A model generated the notes under the pieces. It was not told the DNA's origin. It saw only the letters and a list, made by a program, of their open reading frames with translations, and did not search any database. Source: an uncultured Paracoccaceae bacterium (GTDB lineage: Bacteria; Pseudomonadota; Alphaproteobacteria; Rhodobacterales; Rhodobacteraceae). Taken from it: a stretch of 64,000 nucleotides of DNA. The DNA is taken from assembly GCA_958439195.1 (NCBI GenBank), contig OY288160.1:1-64000 (forward strand), given 5' to 3'. Of the stretch, positions 27,518-36,878 are shown piece by piece. Positions within the stretch are counted from its first letter, which is position 1; each line of letters starts with the position of its first letter. Both the position numbers and the translations under genes were made by a program.

Positions 27518-29707
27518 TCACACGGGCGGTGCCTCATCGCGCAATTGGGCGAGGCGGGGCACATCCTTGGCCCCCGCAGTGCCGCGCCCGGACAGTGATG
27601 GGTTTTCCATGAAGAAGCGGTGGCAATTGAACAGGCTGCCATCTTTGGGCTGCAATTCGCGGTGGTAGGTGCCGTCGGGGCGAAGCACCCAGCTTTGTGC
27701 CTCATCCGCGAGGTTGGCGGCCATGATCTGGCTGACGATCTGTGCCTTGACAGTAGGGTTGTTGGTTTCCACCAACGTTTCCACCCGGCGGTTCAGATTT
27801 CGGCCCATCCAATCGGCCGATGAAATGAACACCCGCGCCTTTTGCGATGGCAGGCCGTGCCCGGAGCCGAAACAGACGATGCGGGAATGTTCCAGAAAAC
27901 GCCCGACGATGGATTTGACACGGATGTTTTCCGACAGATCCTTGATGCCCGGACGCAGGCAGCAGATGCCGCGCAGGACGAGGGTGATTTTCACCCCGGC
28001 TTGAGAGGCCGCGTAAAGGGCGTCGATCACCTCGGGGTCGACAAGGCTGTTCATCTTGGCCCAGATTTCGGCTGGGCGGCCCGCGCGGGCATGATCCGCC
28101 TCGACCCCGATCAGTTCAAGAAGGCGGGGCTTGAGTGTGATGGGCGAGATGGCGAGGTTTTCCAGACCTTCGGGCTGCACATAGCCCGACAGGTAATTGA
28201 ACACCTTTGTTGCGTCACGGCCCAGGGCGGGGTCGCAGGTGAAGAAGGACAGGTCGGTGTAGATGCGGGCGGTGATCGGATGATAATTGCCGGTGCCGTA
28301 ATGGGTGTAGGTGACCAGGTTTTCGCCTTCGCGGCGGACCACGGTGCTGATCTTGGCGTGGGTTTTGTATTGCATGAAGCCATAGACGACATGCGCGCCG
28401 GACCGTTCCAGACGGCGGGATTGGCGGATATTGGCGGCCTCATCAAAGCGGGCCTTCAGTTCGACAAGGGCGGTGACGGATTTCCCGGCCTCGGCCGCTT
28501 CGCACAGCGCGGACACGATGGGGCTGTCCCATGAGGTGCGATAGAGTGTCTGCTTTATCGCCAGAACGTTAGGATCACGCGCTGCCTGTTCAAGAAAGCG
28601 GATGACCTGATCGAAGGTTTCGTATGGATGGTGCAGCAGGATGTCCTTTTGCCGGATGGCGGCGAAGATGTCGCCGTCATGGTCCTGCACCCGTTCGGCC
28701 ACGCGCGAGACAAAGGGCGGCCAGAGAAGATCGGGGCGGGAGGAAAGGACCAGTTCCTTGAGATCGGCAATGCCAAGAAGGCCGCGGATTTCAACGACCA
28801 TGTCTTCGGTGACACCCAGTTCATCCATGATCAGGGCGCGCAGTTCCGGCGGCGCGCCGGACGAGATTTTCAGGCGGATCACCTCACCCCGGCGGCGGCG
28901 TTTTAGGGCGGTTTCAAATTCACGGACGAGGTCTTCTGCCTCATCCTCGACTTCCAGATCGCTGTCGCGGAGGACGCGAAAGATGCAATGACCCCGGTCG
29001 GTATAGCCGGGGAACAGCATGTTCAGGTGAAGAAGCAGCAACTCCTCAAGCGGCAGAAAGCGGTTTTCGCCCGGTTTGCCGGGGAGGGCAACAAAGCGGG
29101 CGATTTGCTGCGGGATCGGGAGCAGGGCCTGCAAGGTGCGATGATCGCTTTCGCGTTCGAGTTCCAGCGCCAGCGAAAAACCGGTGTTGGGGATGAAAGG
29201 GAAGGGATGCGCCGGGTCGATGGCCAGCGGCGACAGAACGGGGAAGACCTTGTTAAGGAAGTGTTCCTCAAGGTGTTTCAGATCGCGTGCGGTGAGTTTC
29301 GAGCGGGTCAGCAGCGTGATGCCCTGCGTTTCCATTTCCTTGCGCAGCTTGTTGAACACCGCCTGCTGGGTCAGCATCAGCCGACGGGCATTGGCGTGGA
29401 TCAGCGTGAGTTGTTCGGCGGGGCTGCGGCCATCCTCGGACAGGCTGGCATTGCCGTTACGCACAAGGGCGCGCAGGCCCGCGACCCGGACGGTGTAGAA
29501 TTCATCAAGGTTGGTCGCCGAGATCGACAGGAAGCGCAGGCGTTCCAGAAGCGGGACCAGCGGATTGGACGCTTCGTCCAGCACGCGCCAGTTGAAGGCC
29601 AGCCACGACATTTCGCGGTTGAAAAAGCGACGGGGTCCAGTCCGTTCCTCATCCGGGAGGGAAACGGCGGCGGGGAACGGGGTTTTGAGGAAATCGGCTT
29701 GGGTCAT
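27518..29707 (-). CDS. ppk: Polyphosphate kinase
   Basis: It transfers the gamma-phosphate of ATP to a growing polyphosphate chain, reversibly. In 729 residues, FFNREMSWLAFNWRVLDEA opens the N domain and the head domain has FLSISATNLDEFYTVRVAGL. The catalytic C domains carry HYGTGNYHPITARIYTD, with the phosphorylated His equivalent, and RFLEHSRIVCFGSG with the second His. The ATG at 29705-29707 fits the family start; a longer in-frame start at 29818 would add a non-conserved proline-rich stretch. It lies downstream of hdaA. Confidence 0.92.
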   Translation of the reverse strand: MTQADFLKTPFPAAVSLPDEERTGPRRFFNREMSWLAFNWRVLDEASNPLVPLLERLRFLSISATNLDEFYTVRVAGLRALVRNGNASLSEDGRSPAEQLTLIHANARRLMLTQQAVFNKLRKEMETQGITLLTRSKLTARDLKHLEEHFLNKVFPVLSPLAIDPAHPFPFIPNTGFSLALELERESDHRTLQALLPIPQQIARFVALPGKPGENRFLPLEELLLLHLNMLFPGYTDRGHCIFRVLRDSDLEVEDEAEDLVREFETALKRRRRGEVIRLKISSGAPPELRALIMDELGVTEDMVVEIRGLLGIADLKELVLSSRPDLLWPPFVSRVAERVQDHDGDIFAAIRQKDILLHHPYETFDQVIRFLEQAARDPNVLAIKQTLYRTSWDSPIVSALCEAAEAGKSVTALVELKARFDEAANIRQSRRLERSGAHVVYGFMQYKTHAKISTVVRREGENLVTYTHYGTGNYHPITARIYTDLSFFTCDPALGRDATKVFNYLSGYVQPEGLENLAISPITLKPRLLELIGVEADHARAGRPAEIWAKMNSLVDPEVIDALYAASQAGVKITLVLRGICCLRPGIKDLSENIRVKSIVGRFLEHSRIVCFGSGHGLPSQKARVFISSADWMGRNLNRRVETLVETNNPTVKAQIVSQIMAANLADEAQSWVLRPDGTYHRELQPKDGSLFNCHRFFMENPSLSGRGTAGAKDVPRLAQLRDEAPPV

Positions 29708-29885
29708 GTCTCGGGGCGTAAGGGGGGAAGGCAACAACTGTGTGACAGATGACCATTGGCGCGGCAGACTGTCCAGCCGCTGCGCGGGGGGCGGGCGCGG
29801 AATGGGTATTTTTGCCAAGATGAAAGGGCTGGGCCAGTTCTGTGATCCAGTTCGTTAATCCAGTTCTGTCGGCCAATCTTGCACG

Positions 29886-30572
29886 TCAGCCTTGCGGGTC
29901 GGGCGGCGCCGTATCCAGCAGGTCCGCGGCGAGTTGGCGCGTGACGGGGCGACCGGCGGCAAGGGCATGGGCATCCAGCCGGGCCACCAGATCGCGCGCC
30001 GCGTCGATGGAGCGTTCCATGCGGGCCACGAGGTATGGGATCAGCGCGGGCGGAACGACGATCTGGCGGTCGGCAAACAATTTGATGAGCACGGCAGAAA
30101 GAAGCGCGTCATCCGGGGCGTCGATCCGGGTAAGGGGGGCGGCCTGCAGGCGGCTGGCAAGATCGGGCAAGGTCAGGCCCCAGTCGCGGGGCGGGGTGGC
30201 GGCGGTAACCAGCAGGTGGCCGGATTGCGTGACCAGGTTGTGGAGATGGAAGAAGGCCGCCTCTGTCGCGGGCTGGCCTGCCGTGGTTTCCGCATCCTCG
30301 ATGGCCACGGCACCTTTGGCCGACAGGGCGGGCAGGTCCGCGTTGGCCAGATCGGCGGCGGGGAGGCAGACAGCGCCGGATTCACTGGCCCAGAGGCGGG
30401 CGAGGTGGGTCTTGCCGCTGCCGCGTGGGCCGATCAGCAGCATCTTGCCGCCCGGCCAATCCTTCCAGCCATCCATGGCGGCCAGCGCCTGAGCATTGGC
30501 GGGAGAGACGAAGAAATCCTCGCGCCGGAAAGCCTGCCGCGCGGGCAGATCAAAGGCGAGCTGGCGGATCAC
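29886..30572 (-). CDS. hdaA: DnaA-related replication regulator HdaA
   Basis: A 228-residue AAA+ protein related to DnaA domain III. With the beta clamp it stimulates ATP hydrolysis by DnaA and prevents over-initiation. The N-terminus starts MIRQLAFDLP, whose QLAFDLP-like peptide is the clamp-binding motif. Walker A is GPRGSGKTHLARLW (about residue 50). Walker B is degenerate (AVAIEDAET), and RLQAAPLTRIDAPDD follows. DNA-binding domain IV is missing, as in all Hda proteins. It overlaps the permease gene upstream by four bases, an arrangement conserved in Alphaproteobacteria. Confidence 0.9.
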   Translation of the reverse strand: MIRQLAFDLPARQAFRREDFFVSPANAQALAAMDGWKDWPGGKMLLIGPRGSGKTHLARLWASESGAVCLPAADLANADLPALSAKGAVAIEDAETTAGQPATEAAFFHLHNLVTQSGHLLVTAATPPRDWGLTLPDLASRLQAAPLTRIDAPDDALLSAVLIKLFADRQIVVPPALIPYLVARMERSIDAARDLVARLDAHALAAGRPVTRQLAADLLDTAPPDPQG

Positions 30573-31663
30573 TCGGCCGCCTCATCCTTTGCGGACTTGT
30601 GGGGGATGCGGCCTTCGGTGCCTTGGTAGAGCAGGCTGCTGTGGTATTTTTCGATCCCGAACCGGGTGATCACGCCTATAGAGGCGGCGACGGGGACGGC
30701 GACCAGCATTCCGGCGAAGCCAAAGACCGACCCGAAGGCCGAAAGTGCGAACAACAGCCATACTGGATGCAGGCCCACGGAGTTGCCGACCAGTTTTGGG
30801 GTGAGGATGTTGCCTTCGACGAACTGACCCACGGCAAAGATGGCGGCGATGATGCCGATGGATACCCAATCGCCCCAGAATTGGAACAGCGCAAGGCCGA
30901 TGGCCAGCGAGCCGCCGACCAGTGACCCGACATAGGGAATGAAGGTGATCGCCCCGGCGATGGCGCCCACGACAAGGCCGAATTGCAGGCCGGCAATCAT
31001 CAGGGCGATGGCATAGAAGCTGCCCAGCAGCAGGCAGACCGACAATTGCCCGCGCACAAAGCCCGCAAGGACCGTGTCGATTTCGCGCCCCAGACGGCGG
31101 ATCGTGGGGGCGTGGTCGCGGGGAAGCAGGCTGTCGATCCGGCCGACCATGTGATCCCAGTCAAGAAGCAGGTAGAAGGCCACGACCGGGACCACGACGA
31201 TGAAGATGACGGCGGAGACCAAGCTCATGGCCGAGGTGAGCAGGGTGTTGGCCAGTTCGCCACCCTTGGCCTGCACCGTTTCGGCGATCTGCGCCAGTGT
31301 CTGACGCATCGTGGATGTGCTGTCGCTGAGTTCGGGGAAGCGTTCCACGAGGAAGGCCTGAAGCCGCTGGGCGATTTCCGGGGCGGCGTTGATCAGTCCA
31401 GTCAATTGCTGGATCAAGGTGGGGATGATGGCGAGGATCAGCAGAACGGTTGTCAGGATCGCCACCAGCGAGATCGTCACGGTGGCCCCAACGCGGGACA
31501 GGCCCGCGCGTTCCAGCCTGTCGGCCACGGGATCAAGAAAATAGGCGATGGCACCGCCTACAAGGAAAGGCAGCATCACATTGCCCAAGGCCCAGAGCAG
31601 AATGAAGAAGATCGCGGCGGCGATCCCCCAGTAAAGAAGCTGTTGCCGAACGGGCAGGGCCAT
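30569..31663 (-). CDS. AI-2E family transporter (PerM-like)
   Basis: A 364-residue membrane protein of the AI-2 exporter/PerM family with about eight transmembrane helices. Motifs include LPFLVGGAIAYFLDPVADRL, VVVPVVAFYLLLDWDHM and PYVGSLVGGSLAIGLALF, and the C-terminal helix pair ends with FGSVFGFAGMLVAVPVAA. Family members have been linked to autoinducer export or to sodium/proton exchange; the role here is unknown. The ATG at 31661-31663 has GGAGGCGACC upstream. It is the first gene of a unit with hdaA. Confidence 0.85.
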   Translation of the reverse strand: MALPVRQQLLYWGIAAAIFFILLWALGNVMLPFLVGGAIAYFLDPVADRLERAGLSRVGATVTISLVAILTTVLLILAIIPTLIQQLTGLINAAPEIAQRLQAFLVERFPELSDSTSTMRQTLAQIAETVQAKGGELANTLLTSAMSLVSAVIFIVVVPVVAFYLLLDWDHMVGRIDSLLPRDHAPTIRRLGREIDTVLAGFVRGQLSVCLLLGSFYAIALMIAGLQFGLVVGAIAGAITFIPYVGSLVGGSLAIGLALFQFWGDWVSIGIIAAIFAVGQFVEGNILTPKLVGNSVGLHPVWLLFALSAFGSVFGFAGMLVAVPVAASIGVITRFGIEKYHSSLLYQGTEGRIPHKSAKDEAAE

Positions 31664-31790
31664 GGTCGCCTCCGGTTTCCAAGACCTTAGCATATCGCCC
31701 CTGCCGGGGCGTGGCGCAAGGGGCGGGTTGGAAAGCGGCGGAACTGGGGGATGGAACTTAGCGGGGTGGAGCTGGGGATGGAATGACAGG

Positions 31791-31821
31791 CGGCCCGGAT
31801 GCCGGGTGGGCATTCGGGCCG
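31791..31821. terminator. Hairpin downstream of the fasciclin gene
   Basis: CGGCCCGGATGCC pairs with GGGCATTCGGGCCG around a short loop in the 249-base gap between the fasciclin gene and the permease gene. The gap otherwise holds the 15-base tandem repeat and G-rich, non-coding sequence. Confidence 0.55.
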
Positions 31822-31870
31822 CAAGCCGCGCCACCAGATCAGCGGAAAGCCGATCATTGACGGCTGATCC

Positions 31871-31925
31871 GTGGCAGGCCGATCAGTGGCAGGCCGATCA
31901 GTGGCAGGCCGATCAGTGGCAGGCG
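31871..31925. repeat. 15-base tandem repeat at the fasciclin stop codon
   Basis: The unit GTGGCAGGCCGATCA occurs three times in exact tandem (31871-31885, 31886-31900, 31901-31915), followed by a partial fourth copy to 31925 inside the last codons of the fasciclin gene. Read leftward each unit repeats the ACH-stop end of the gene, so unit gain or loss would not change the protein. Confidence 0.85.
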
Positions 31926-32419
31926 GGGCGCTGGCCGGGCAGCAGGACCTTGTCGATCACATGGATCACGCCATTGCTGGCCTGAATGTCGGCGATGACG
32001 ACATTGGCCACGTCACCGGTGCCATCGGCGATGGTCACGCCATCGGCGCCCTTGGTGATGCACAGGCGCTGTGACGTCAGCAGCGGTTTGAAATAGGTCG
32101 ATCCGTTCGGAATTGCGGCGGCCGAAAGGTTGCGGTCATCGACGTGATAGAGCAGGACGTCGGTGAGTTGGCCCTTGTTTTCCGGCTTGAGCAGGTTGTC
32201 CACGGTCCCGGCGGGTAGGGCGGCGAAGGCGTCATTCACCGGTGCATAGACCGTGAAGGGACCGGGACCTGCCAGCGTTTCGGCAAGGCCCGCGGCGGTG
32301 ACGGCGGCGACGAGGGTGGTAAAGCGTTCATCCCCGGCGGCGATGTCGACGATGGTCTGGGCCTGGGCGGCAGTGGTGGCGGAAATGGCCAGGGCGGCGA
32401 GGGCGAGTTTCAGTTTCAT
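31913..32419 (-). CDS. Secreted fasciclin (FAS1) domain protein
   Basis: A 168-residue protein with signal peptide MKLKLALAALAISATTAAQA and one FAS1 domain. The H1 box is ERFTTLVAAVTAAGLAETLAG, shortened here to its core FTTLVAAV, then PFTVYAPVNDAFAALPAGTV. The H2 box is NGVIHVIDKVLLPG. FAS1 domains mediate adhesion or ligand binding; related alphaproteobacterial proteins appear in biofilm and symbiosis contexts. Two cysteines (CITKG and the terminal PACH) may pair. It is divergent from proS. Confidence 0.88.
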   Translation of the reverse strand: MKLKLALAALAISATTAAQAQTIVDIAAGDERFTTLVAAVTAAGLAETLAGPGPFTVYAPVNDAFAALPAGTVDNLLKPENKGQLTDVLLYHVDDRNLSAAAIPNGSTYFKPLLTSQRLCITKGADGVTIADGTGDVANVVIADIQASNGVIHVIDKVLLPGQRPACH

Positions 32420-32594
32420 GTGGTGTCCCCGTTGATGCGACAGGGCGTGAGTGCCATGTCGGACGGATTACGCCGGAGCGGACGTTCACGATCACTTCGT
32501 TTCACGATCTTGGCAAAAGCGTTATCCGCCGTGACTGGCTTGCAGGGATTGTTTCAATTGCGTAAGCCCAAGGCGCACCGATTGGAGACGTCCC

Positions 32595-33932
32595 ATGCGC
32601 CTGACCCGCTATTTCATGCCTGTCCTGAAAGAGAACCCCGCCGAAGCGCAGATCGTGTCGCACCGCTATATGCTGCGGGCGGGGATGATCAAACAGCAGG
32701 CGGCGGGCATCTATTCGTGGTTGCCGCTGGGGTATCGGGTTCTGAAGCGGATCGAAGAGATCGTGCATCAGGAACAAGTGCGCGCCGGGCATATTCCGCT
32801 GCTGATGCCGACGCTGCAACCGGCCGACCTGTGGCGCGAAAGCGGGCGCTATGACGATTACGGGCAAGAGATGCTGCGCATCACCGACCGGCAAAAGCGC
32901 GAGATGCTGTATGGGCCGACGAATGAGGAGATGATCACCGACATCTTCCGGGCGCATGTGAACAGCTACAAGGATCTGCCGCTGACGCTGTATCATATCC
33001 AGTGGAAGTTCCGCGACGAGATGCGGCCGCGTTTTGGCGTGATGCGGGGGCGCGAGTTCCTGATGAAAGATGGCTATAATTTCGACATCGACCGTGATGC
33101 CGCGATCCATGCTTATAACCGCCACATGGTTAGCTATTTGCGGACCTACGAACGGATGGGGCTGACCGCTATTCCGATGCGGGCGGATTCCGGCCCGATT
33201 GGGGGCGATGACACGCACGAATTCCTGGTGCTGGCCCAGACGGGCGAGTCGGAGGTGTTCTATGATGACCGGGTGACAGCGTTGAAGCTGGGCGCGCGGG
33301 ATATCGACTATGATGATCGCGCTGCGGTGGCCGAGGTGTGTCGGGAGTTCACCACGCTTTATGCGCGCACGGATGAAACGCATGACGCGACGGTGTTCGA
33401 TGCCGTGCCAGAGGCGCATCGCAAGGTGGGCCGGGGGATCGAGGTCGGCCAGATATTCTATTTCGGGACCAAGTATTCCGAGGCGATGGGCGCTACGGTG
33501 GTGACGCCCGAAGGCAACCGCGTCCCGGTGGAGATGGGGTCGCATGGCATTGGCGTGTCGCGCCTGCTGGGGGCGATCATCGAGGCGAGCCATGATGACA
33601 AGGGTATCATCTGGCCCGAGGGCGTAACGCCTTTCCCGGTGGGGATCGTGAACCTGAAGCAGGGCGACGGGGCGGCGGACGCGGCCTGTGATGGGCTTTA
33701 CAAGGCGCTGGCGGCAAAGGGACTTGAGGCGCTGTATGATGACCGGGACGAACGGGCCGGGGCAAAGTTCGCCACGATGGACCTGATCGGCCTGCCGTGG
33801 CGCATCACCGTTGGGCCGCGCGGATTGGCCAATGGCGTGGTCGAGGTCACATCGCGCCGCACGGGCGAAAGCGAAGAGATGTCACCCGAGGCGGCGGTGG
33901 ACCGCATCGCGCAAATCTATGCCGGTCGTTGA
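32595..33932 (+). CDS. proS: Prolyl-tRNA synthetase
   Basis: A class II aminoacyl-tRNA synthetase charging tRNA-Pro. Its 445 residues mean it lacks the editing insertion of the long bacterial form, as usual for Alphaproteobacteria. Motif 1 surrounds AGIYSWLPLGYRVLKRIEEI, motif 2 is IQWKFRDEMRPRFGVMRGRE (Arg contacts to ATP), and motif 3 is GSHGIGVSRLLGAIIEA. The C-terminal anticodon domain ends VDRIAQIYAGR. GGAGACGTCCC precedes the ATG. Confidence 0.95.
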   Translation: MRLTRYFMPVLKENPAEAQIVSHRYMLRAGMIKQQAAGIYSWLPLGYRVLKRIEEIVHQEQVRAGHIPLLMPTLQPADLWRESGRYDDYGQEMLRITDRQKREMLYGPTNEEMITDIFRAHVNSYKDLPLTLYHIQWKFRDEMRPRFGVMRGREFLMKDGYNFDIDRDAAIHAYNRHMVSYLRTYERMGLTAIPMRADSGPIGGDDTHEFLVLAQTGESEVFYDDRVTALKLGARDIDYDDRAAVAEVCREFTTLYARTDETHDATVFDAVPEAHRKVGRGIEVGQIFYFGTKYSEAMGATVVTPEGNRVPVEMGSHGIGVSRLLGAIIEASHDDKGIIWPEGVTPFPVGIVNLKQGDGAADAACDGLYKALAAKGLEALYDDRDERAGAKFATMDLIGLPWRITVGPRGLANGVVEVTSRRTGESEEMSPEAAVDRIAQIYAGR

Positions 33933-34096
33933 GCGGAGATCGTTGAGTGAACGACGGGGGGTAGGCGGAGCCTCTTTCCGTTCGTTCACGGGATGGTCGC
34001 AGGATGGACATTCTGACGTTGCGTCATGCGACCTGTGGCCGGATTGACGGGGTGCCTGTCGACAGCATCCTGTTCGCGGCCAGTTAGGAGCTTTTC

Positions 34097-34762
34097 ATGA
34101 CCCTGCCGACAGATCATCCCCGATTGACCAAGCGGCCCTTTTCGACGGGCGAGTTGCTGGCGGATGGCATTGTCCATGCCGTGGCGCTTTTGGCCGGGTT
34201 GATGGCCTTTTCGGTGCTGCTTGGGCATGTGCTGGGGTCGGGTGACCTGGGCATGTTTGCGGCGCTTGCGGTTTATGCGGCAGGATATTTCGCCATGTTC
34301 GGCTTTTCGCTGGCCTATAACATGGTGCCTCCGTCGCCCCTGAAATGGGTGCTGCGGCGGTTTGACCATTCGGCGATTTATATCATGATTGCAGGAACTT
34401 ACACCGCGATCGTGGTGCATTTCGACAATGTCACCTTTGCCGCCATTCTGGCCGGGATCGTCTGGACCGGGGCCATTCTGGGTGCGGTGGTCAAGATTGC
34501 GCTGCCGGGGCGGTATGACCGGTTGGCGGTGGTGACCTATATCGCGCTGGGCTGGGTTGGGGTGGCGGCCATCGGTCCGGCCCGTGAGGCGCTGCCGGGG
34601 CCGTCGCTGGTGCTTTTGGTGCTGGGCGGGATCACCTATGTAGCGGGGGTGGCGTTCTACAGTTGGCATCGGCTGCGGTTTCACAACGCCATATGGCACC
34701 TGTTCGTGGCTGTGGCGGCAGCCCTGCATTTCGTGGCCATTGCCATAGCGGTTGCGGCATGA
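34097..34762 (+). CDS. Hemolysin III/TrhA-type (PAQR) membrane protein
   Basis: A 221-residue protein with seven hydrophobic helices of the PAQR superfamily. The family's metal-site histidines and acidic residues fall in GELLADGIVHAVALLAG, RFDHSAIYIMIAGTYTAI and the C-terminal HRLRFHNAIWHLFV. Bacterial members are annotated as hemolysin III or TrhA; roles in membrane energetics and fatty-acid homeostasis have been proposed, and haemolysis is not a safe prediction. TAGGAGCTTTTC precedes the ATG; the TAG in it would end a possible 27-codon upstream reading frame (34004-34087). Confidence 0.85.
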   Translation: MTLPTDHPRLTKRPFSTGELLADGIVHAVALLAGLMAFSVLLGHVLGSGDLGMFAALAVYAAGYFAMFGFSLAYNMVPPSPLKWVLRRFDHSAIYIMIAGTYTAIVVHFDNVTFAAILAGIVWTGAILGAVVKIALPGRYDRLAVVTYIALGWVGVAAIGPAREALPGPSLVLLVLGGITYVAGVAFYSWHRLRFHNAIWHLFVAVAAALHFVAIAIAVAA

Positions 34763-34866
34763 ACCTGCGGTGATGTCGGCGGCGTTACCTTGCGTGGCTT
34801 GACCTTGCCGGGTCTTGCCGACACTGTCCGCGCCAAAGCCGGGAACGGCGAAATGACGAGCAGATC

Positions 34867-36150
34867 ATGGCGAGCACCCCCCCCTTTGCAGCATTTGAAT
34901 GGATAATCGCCTGGCGCTATTTGCGCGCCAAGCGGGCCGAAGGCGGCGTGTCGATCATGACATGGATCAGCCTTGGCGGGATCACGCTGGCGGTGTTTGC
35001 GTTGATTGCCACGCTTTCGGTGCGGGCTGGGTTTCGGGCGGAATTCGTGGACACGATCCTTGGCGCCAATGCCCATGTGACCGTGTATTCGGCAGGCCGG
35101 GTTTCCGAGACCGGGCAATTGCTGCGGGGGTTTGCGGAATATGACGCGATTGCCGGGCGGTTGGCCGACGTGCCGGGGGTCACGCGGACAGCGCCGTTGA
35201 TCAAGGGGCAGGTCATGGTGACCGCGGGCGAAGGGTCGACCGGGGCCGAGGTCTATGGCATCCGCCCCGCCGATCTGGAGGCGATCCCCCGTGTGGGCGT
35301 TGGGGCCAATGCCGAAGGCGATGTCGCCCGCTTTGGCGAAGGCATTGCGATCGGATCAGGTATTGCGCGGGAATTGGGCGTTGGGCTGGGCGACAGGTTG
35401 CGGGTGATCGCGCCATCGGGCGTGAAAACCGCCTTTGGCACCAGCCCGCGGGTGAACGCCTACGAGGTGGTCTACATCTTTACCGCCGGGCGCTATGACA
35501 TTGATCGCACACGGATTTACATGCCGTTTGATGAGGCGCAGTCCTATTTCAACAAGGAAGGCATGGCCGACGAGATCGAGGTCATGGTAACGGAACCCGA
35601 ACGGGTGGATGACCTTGCCCCTGCATTATTGGCGGCGGCGGGGACCGAGGGGATGCTGTGGACCTGGCGTGACAGTTCCGGGGCGTTTTTGCGCGCGCTG
35701 GATGTCGAGGACAACATCATGTTCGTCATCCTGTCGATCCTGGTGCTGATCGCGTCGATGAACATCATATCCGGCCTGATCATGCTGGTGAAGAACAAGG
35801 GGCGCGACATTGGCATCCTGCGCACGATGGGCCTGACCGAGGGGGCCATTTTGCGGGTATTTTTCCTGTGCGGCGCATCAACGGGGTTGGTGGGCACGGC
35901 GGTGGGCGTGGTGCTGGGTTGCCTGTTCGCGCTGTATATAGACCCGATTTTTTCCTTCGTGAATTACATGGCGGGGGGCGGGGTCTGGGATCCGTCGATC
36001 CGGGGGATTTATGCGCTGCCCGCGAAATTGCAGGTGAATGATGTGCTGTCGGCGGTTGGGCTTTCGCTGTTTTTGTCGTTTGTCATCACGCTGATCCCGG
36101 CGCGACGGGCGGCGCGGATGAACCCGGTGGAGGCGTTGCGGTATGAGTGA
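34867..36150 (+). CDS. Lipoprotein-releasing ABC permease (LolC/LolE family)
   Basis: The inner-membrane subunit of the Lol complex, which extracts mature lipoproteins from the inner membrane for delivery to LolA. In 427 residues there is an N-terminal cytoplasmic stretch (EWIIAWRYLRAKRAEGGVSI), helix 1 (ISLGGITLAVFALIATLSVR), and a large periplasmic domain to about residue 280. Three C-terminal helices follow, with LVKNKGRDIGILRTMGL and the FtsX-type end ARRAARMNPVEALRYE. With only one permease gene here, a homodimeric (LolF-like) arrangement is likely. The last eight bases overlap lolD. Confidence 0.88.
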   Translation: MASTPPFAAFEWIIAWRYLRAKRAEGGVSIMTWISLGGITLAVFALIATLSVRAGFRAEFVDTILGANAHVTVYSAGRVSETGQLLRGFAEYDAIAGRLADVPGVTRTAPLIKGQVMVTAGEGSTGAEVYGIRPADLEAIPRVGVGANAEGDVARFGEGIAIGSGIARELGVGLGDRLRVIAPSGVKTAFGTSPRVNAYEVVYIFTAGRYDIDRTRIYMPFDEAQSYFNKEGMADEIEVMVTEPERVDDLAPALLAAAGTEGMLWTWRDSSGAFLRALDVEDNIMFVILSILVLIASMNIISGLIMLVKNKGRDIGILRTMGLTEGAILRVFFLCGASTGLVGTAVGVVLGCLFALYIDPIFSFVNYMAGGGVWDPSIRGIYALPAKLQVNDVLSAVGLSLFLSFVITLIPARRAARMNPVEALRYE

Positions 36151-36817
36151 TGCGCTGACGCTGGACGGGATCGAGAAGGTCTATAACCGGGGCAAACCAT
36201 CCGAGGTGGTCGTGCTGCGCGGCGCGACGCTGACGGTGGCGCGGGGCGAGGTGGTGGCTTTGGTGGCCCCGAGCGGGGCGGGAAAGTCAACCTTGCTGCA
36301 CATCGCAGGGCTTTTGGATACGGCGGATGCAGGGCAGGTGCGGCATGGTGGTCAGGACATGACCGGCCTTAACGACCGGGACAGAACCGCGGCGCGGCGG
36401 GCGGATGTGGGGTTCATCTATCAGTTCCATCACCTGCTGGCAGAGTTTTCTGCCTTGGAAAACATTGTGTTGCCGCAACTGGCCAATGGTGTTTCGGCCC
36501 GTGCGGCCGAGGTGCGGGCGCGGGATCTGTTGGCGCGCGTGGGGGTTGCGGCGCGGGCGGGGCATCGGCCTGCGCAGCTTTCCGGGGGGGAACAGCAGCG
36601 GGTGGCGTTTTGTCGGGCCTTGGCGAATACGCCCAAGCTGTTGCTGGCGGATGAGCCGACCGGGAACCTGGACCCTGCGACATCGGATCAAGTGTTCGGG
36701 GCGCTGATGGAATTGGTGCGCGAGACGGGGCTTTCGGCGCTGATCGCCACACATAACATGGACCTGGCGGCGCGGATGGACCGGGTGGTGCGGTTGGATC
36801 AGGGCCGGGTTGTGTGA
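36143..36817 (+). CDS. lolD: Lipoprotein-releasing ABC ATPase LolD
   Basis: It powers lipoprotein release by ATP hydrolysis at the cytoplasmic face. It has 224 residues, with Walker A PSGAGKSTLLHIAGLLDTA (about residue 40) and the Lol-type FIYQFHHLLAEFSALENI Q-loop. The signature is LSGGEQQRVAFCRAL and Walker B is LLLADEPTGNLDP. The Walker A loop is preceded by VALVAPSGAG, a small change from the usual GxSGxGKS (Pro replaces the first position's neighbour). Overlap with the permease gene indicates one operon. Confidence 0.9.
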   Translation: MSDALTLDGIEKVYNRGKPSEVVVLRGATLTVARGEVVALVAPSGAGKSTLLHIAGLLDTADAGQVRHGGQDMTGLNDRDRTAARRADVGFIYQFHHLLAEFSALENIVLPQLANGVSARAAEVRARDLLARVGVAARAGHRPAQLSGGEQQRVAFCRALANTPKLLLADEPTGNLDPATSDQVFGALMELVRETGLSALIATHNMDLAARMDRVVRLDQGRVV

Positions 36818-36878
36818 CAGGCGTTGCCTGCGACCGCGCTTCATGCTTGTGTATTCATCAACATGAACGGGGGAAAAG

